A stretch of DNA of 64,000 nt, from positions 682,001-746,000 of the forward strand of contig JAJJXM010000024.1 in assembly GCA_024516155.1 (NCBI GenBank). Reading direction: 5' to 3'. The position numbers were made by a program, and so were the translations under genes. The notes beneath the pieces are model-generated. The model was not told where the DNA came from. It saw only the letters and a program-made list of their open reading frames with translations, and ran no database searches. The first letter of the stretch is position 1, and each line of letters starts with the position of its first letter. This document shows positions 60,199 to 64,000 of the stretch, piece after piece. This DNA comes from Pyronema omphalodes. Taxonomy: Eukaryota > Ascomycota > Pezizomycetes > Pezizales > Pyronemataceae.

Positions 60199-63117
60199 GG
60201 ATCTCCCTTCTTGGACTGAGCTCCGGCGAAGTAACTTCTAAGATAAGTTAGGGTGGGGTCCCGGTTCATCGGGGTACTTTTGATGCAAGTTGTCAACGGC
60301 TTTACTGTCGCAATGAAGTTTGGCGGGTTTCAATCGGGCATATCGTATGCAACCCATTTAACCATGTACTGAAGTTTCTTCCTGTGAATTTGGGAGTCGA
60401 GGATAGCTTCGATGAAGTATTTGTCTTCACCGTCGATTTCCACCGGGGGTGGTGGGTCTGATTGTTGACCGGGGTAAGGATCATTCGCAGCGGGTTCCAA
60501 TAGGGAAACATGTTGAACGTTATGGCATTTCATCGTCGGAGGTAGTTCTAATCGGTAGGCATAGGGGGATACTTCGGCGATAATCTTGAGGGGTCTGTAA
60601 CGTTTGTTGTCTAATTTCCGGGAGGGTCGACGAGTTTTTCAATTGCGAGCATTCATCCATACCAAATCTCCAGGCTGATAATTCGGTGACGGGAGTCGAT
60701 GTTTATCGGCATTCTCTTGACAACGTAGATTGGCTCTATTGATTTCAGCTCGTAGATGGTTATGGATTTCGGCGAGGGTTTGCGAAGTTGTGAGGGCCCG
60801 TCAATCGTTTACATCATTCGTAGCTGCTGGGAGTAAATCGAATTGGCAATGGGGGTCGAATCCTTTATTAGCAAAGAACGAGGAAGTTCCCGTTGTCTCA
60901 GATGCTTGGTTATTCGCAGCGAATTCTGCTAATGGTAACCAATCAGCCCAATCATCTTGAAGATAGTTGACGTGGGCTCGGAGGTATTGTTCCATAATAG
61001 CGTTCATTTGTTCTGTTTGACCGTCCGTTTGTGGATGGAAAGCCGTAGATAATCGAGGCTCGATTCCCAAACGTCGACAGACATTCTTCCAAAACAAAGC
61101 AGCGAATTGGGGTCCTCGATCAGAGATAATGGTAAGAGGGAGTCCATGTAATCGGAAGATGTGGGTAAGAAACAAATACGACAATTCCTTTGCGTCGATA
61201 TCCGTTCGACAGGCAATCAGATGTCGTTCTTTGGTTAATCTATCCACAACTACCCAAATTGAATCACACCCATTAGACCATGGTAATCCTGTTACGAAGT
61301 CCATTGATATGTCCTGCCAGGGTCTTTCTGGAATAGGTAGTGGGCGTAGAATACCAAACGGGGCGTGTCTGGTAGGTTTCGAACGTTGACAGGTATGACA
61401 ATTTCGAATATATCTTTCCACGTCTGTCCTCATCTGGGGCCACGTATAGGTTCTTGAGAGGTATTCTCATGTTTTAGACCAACCTGGGTGTCCAGCCGTA
61501 GGAGAGTCGTGGTGTTGTTGCATTAGATGTAATCATAGAGGTTCGGAATCCGGGACCCACAAACATCCCCGGTAGAGTAAACGGTTATTGTTTACTGTAC
61601 ATTCAGCTAATGTAATGTCTTTACAATAACGAGTGTTATTGTTTAGCATTTCAATAACCTTAATAGGAATTGGGTCTTTAGCGTAGGCTTCCGTGAAGAG
61701 CTGGGATAAGGTGCGGTTTGTTTGTTGTGGGTCCGGTATTACTGTTTGTTGCGAATTCGTTGTTGTTTGTTGATTACTGGGGGTAACAGCCGCAACGTGA
61801 AGGATATTCTCCGGCTTAATGATCGTTGTATGGTTCTCTAGGGAGTGTTCATCCCCCTCTTTAGGCAGATCTCAGGATCGACGAGTCAGTGCGTCCGGTT
61901 TACCGCCTGCGGTACCGGGGCGGTAAACAATCTTGAAATTAAACGGAGACAAAAACTGGGACCAACGGGCTTGACGCCGGTTCAAGAGCTTTGTCGACGT
62001 AACATATTCCAGATTCTCATGATCTGACAGTACTTGAATGGGGTTAATAACAGACTGCAATTCGGGACGCCATTCTTCGAAAGCCCGGCCGATAGCCATG
62101 AGTTCTTTATCATATATCTCATAATTACATTCGGCGGGGGAATGTTTCTTTGAGAAGTAAGCAATAGGATGTAAGATTCCTTCGTCATCGTATTGAGAAA
62201 GTACTCCAGCAGAGACATAATCGGAAGCATTGGTTTCGACAATAACATCCCGGTCTGGGTCGAAACGAGCCAGGACGGGGGCGGATGTAAACGTTGATTT
62301 CAATTCCTCAAACGCCTGTTGCTGGGGTTCCGACCAGACAAAAGGAACTCCTTTTCGTGTGAGTAACGTGAGAGGTTGGACTATTTTTGAATAGTTCTTA
62401 ACGAAACGTCGATAGAAATTTGCAAAACCCAAAAACGCTCTAACATCTTTGAGGTTTCGGGGGGGATTCCCAATGCCGAACTGCAGTAAGCTTTTCAGGG
62501 TCCATCTTTATTCCTTCTGTACTGATGGTAAGTCCTAAGTACTTTACTTCCTTCCAATGGAATTCGCATTTCTCCGGTTTCAGGTGTAATCCGGCTTTTT
62601 CGAATGCATCGAGGATCAATTTAACATGTTGTTTATGTTCCTTGTGATTATCCGAATAAATCAGGGTATCATGCAAGTAGGCAGTACAGAAACGATCAAG
62701 GTATGGTGTCAATACATCGTTAATGAAATTCTGAAACGTTGCAGGGGCATTGGTGAGCCCAAAGGGCATAACCAGTGATTCGAATAATCCGTACCGGGTA
62801 CGAAAAGCGGTCTTCCATTCTTGCTCATTTGCCATACGTATTAGATTATACGCACCCCTAATGTCGAGTTCAGTGAACCACTTAGCTGTTGAAAGGTTCA
62901 TTGAGGGATCCTGCATCAGGAGAAGGGGGTAACGGTTCTCGATTGTTCCGGTGTTGATTCCTCGGTAATTGACTACCAAATGTAACGAGCCGTCGCCTTG
63001 CTTTACAAAAAGATTGGGGGCAGCCGCTGGGGATGCAGAGGCACGGATGAAACCTTTGGTAAGGTTTTCATCTAACCATCGTTTCAATTCCTCCATCTCT
63101 GGGCGTGATAGGGAGTC
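60199..63117 (-). pseudogene. B copy 2 pol remnant: RT, RNase H, integrase, chromodomain
   Basis: The minus strand reads RT (63096-62440: FRTRYGLFESLVMPFGLTNA), with the active-site box as AYLHDT instead of YLDD (His codon at 62671-62673). A frame break follows near 62436, then RNase H (62432-61872: [18 protein letters not shown]), more breaks, integrase (61433-60650), TGA at 60639-60641 and a chromodomain (60533-60200). It is the most complete B copy here but dead. RT is cut at about 63117 by a LINE fragment. Confidence 0.9.
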
Positions 63118-63868
63118 TTTGATTTGATTTTGATTTGATTTTAATCATACACCGTTCGAGGCCTTTAAGGCCTATGCGGGAAACTAAATCCGTTTTTCCT
63201 GTCCTCGTGGCCGAGACCACCTAAAGAGGCTCCCCAATCTCCTGCTCCCCGTGACGTCCCCGAAAAAGATAAGTAAATAAAGAAACACCCAAAAAGAGAC
63301 AAAAAATCCTAATCCCCAGCCGAAACCTGACAGTCCCCCGTATCGCTCACACCTTCCCCTCTTATAACTAAAAAGAAAAAATCGTGAACATCAAAAGAAA
63401 AGTAATGAAAAAATTTACAATTCGCCCTCCAAGCACCTGGCCCTTCTGCCCATGCCTATACGTATCTTCTGCCTATCTCCGTTGCAGATAAAAATTCCAA
63501 GATCGCTTTCGTGAGTCGATCGTCCCTAAATAAATCCACCACCTTAAGCCTTCCTCTCGGCCTTCCCCTCCGTCCCCGTATTCTCTCAACCTCCTCTTTC
63601 AACGTCTTGAACTCCTTTCGCCAGCGGGGGCATTCTCCAAACAAATGGCCTCTGGTTTGTCTTTTTTCCGACTGGCACCACCAGCACCGGTCCGAGTCTT
63701 TTTTCTTAACGCGCACCAGATGGGTGCCGATGAGGGCGTGGCCTGAAGCATGCTGGAGGAACACAGCTGCTCGGCGTTTGGGGAGGGAGACCAATTCAGG
63801 GCGGATTCCCCATTTTTGGCGGGGGCGGAAGGAACGGCTGGTCGCTGTTGTAAACCGGGGGTCCTAGG
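63118..63868 (-). mobile_element. LINE 3' fragment
   Basis: The minus strand carries a C-terminal LINE ORF2 piece (about 63868-63456): FLQHASGHALIGTHL, then CWWC...GHLFGECPRW, a zinc-binding motif seen at the end of Tad-like ORF2s. A 3' UTR follows, and the sequence ends in an AAATC-type tail at 63118-63145, joined to B copy 2. It is 5'-truncated, as is usual for LINEs. Confidence 0.82.
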
Positions 63869-64000
63869 GTAATGGACGGCCGGGTAACTCTGAAATTCCC
63901 GAAAGAAAAGAGAGAAGCAATAATTCCAAGAAGGGGAATTATTACTTCTCAAGGGGATTCTTCTAGCGGAAAGTAGAGGTGATAACAGTTATAAGTTTAA
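63869..64000. other. Unassigned end of window
   Basis: No feature recognised in these last 130 bp. It does not continue the B element that the LINE fragment interrupts on the other side. Confidence 0.4.

Overview
The window looks like nuclear DNA of a filamentous ascomycete (Pezizomycotina; a leotiomycete-like fungus is my guess, not shown). The reasons are short introns (about 47-151 bp) with GTANGT-type donors and CTAAC-type branch points, a fungal NACHT-ankyrin gene, a Zn2Cys6 regulator with a fungal_trans-type middle region, a GMC oxidoreductase, a Cue3-like protein, three intron-bearing tRNA-Asp genes, and Ty3/gypsy chromoviruses and Tad-like LINEs nested in one another.

Layout. 0.1-1.2 kb: two long simple repeats. 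2.06-5.87 kb (+): a NACHT-ankyrin NLR-like gene with five exons. 6.4, 8.0 and 13.0 kb (-): three tRNA-Asp(GTC) genes whose introns differ in length. 8.5-10.5 kb (+): a CUE3/ASCC2-like gene. 11.1-12.06 kb: a non-autonomous hAT-like DNA transposon with an exact 8-bp target duplication. 15.3-17.5 kb (+): a secreted GMC oxidoreductase. 17.5-23.9 kb: gene-poor DNA with a degenerate dispersed repeat, a perfect 24-bp hairpin and long purine tracts. 24.0-27.0 kb (-): a Zn2Cys6 transcription factor. 27-32.3 kb: gene-poor DNA with microsatellites and two dispersed-repeat relics that pair with other copies in the window. 32.4-38.8 kb (-): an 11-exon gene for a predicted 1,962-residue membrane protein with ankyrin repeats and a C-terminal SPRY domain. 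39-64 kb: a transposon nest.

The nest in order: a non-LTR 3' end (about 40.0-40.2 kb), a solo LTR of gypsy family B with a 5-bp duplication (41.7-42.9 kb), and a nearly intact gypsy chromovirus A (44.0-50.4 kb; LTRs differ at about four of 526 positions). A sits inside the LTR of an older, inverted relative, A'. A decayed B copy follows (50.9-53.6 kb), then a non-LTR 3' end, a decayed Tad-like LINE (54.2-59.1 kb), a second decayed B copy interrupting that LINE's ORF1 (59.1-63.1 kb), and a LINE fragment (63.1-63.9 kb).

The most notable signals are: a canonical -1 frameshift cassette at the gag/pol junction of element A (G_GGA_AAA, 6-nt spacer, hairpin); family B LTRs that keep telomere-like CCCTAA units, CACGTG boxes and a 16-bp GATA palindrome; the hAT-like element with exact target duplication; and two large ankyrin-repeat genes, one of the fungal NLR type and one a multi-pass membrane ANK-SPRY protein. 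All gene models were spliced by eye from reading frames and splice signals. No database search was possible.
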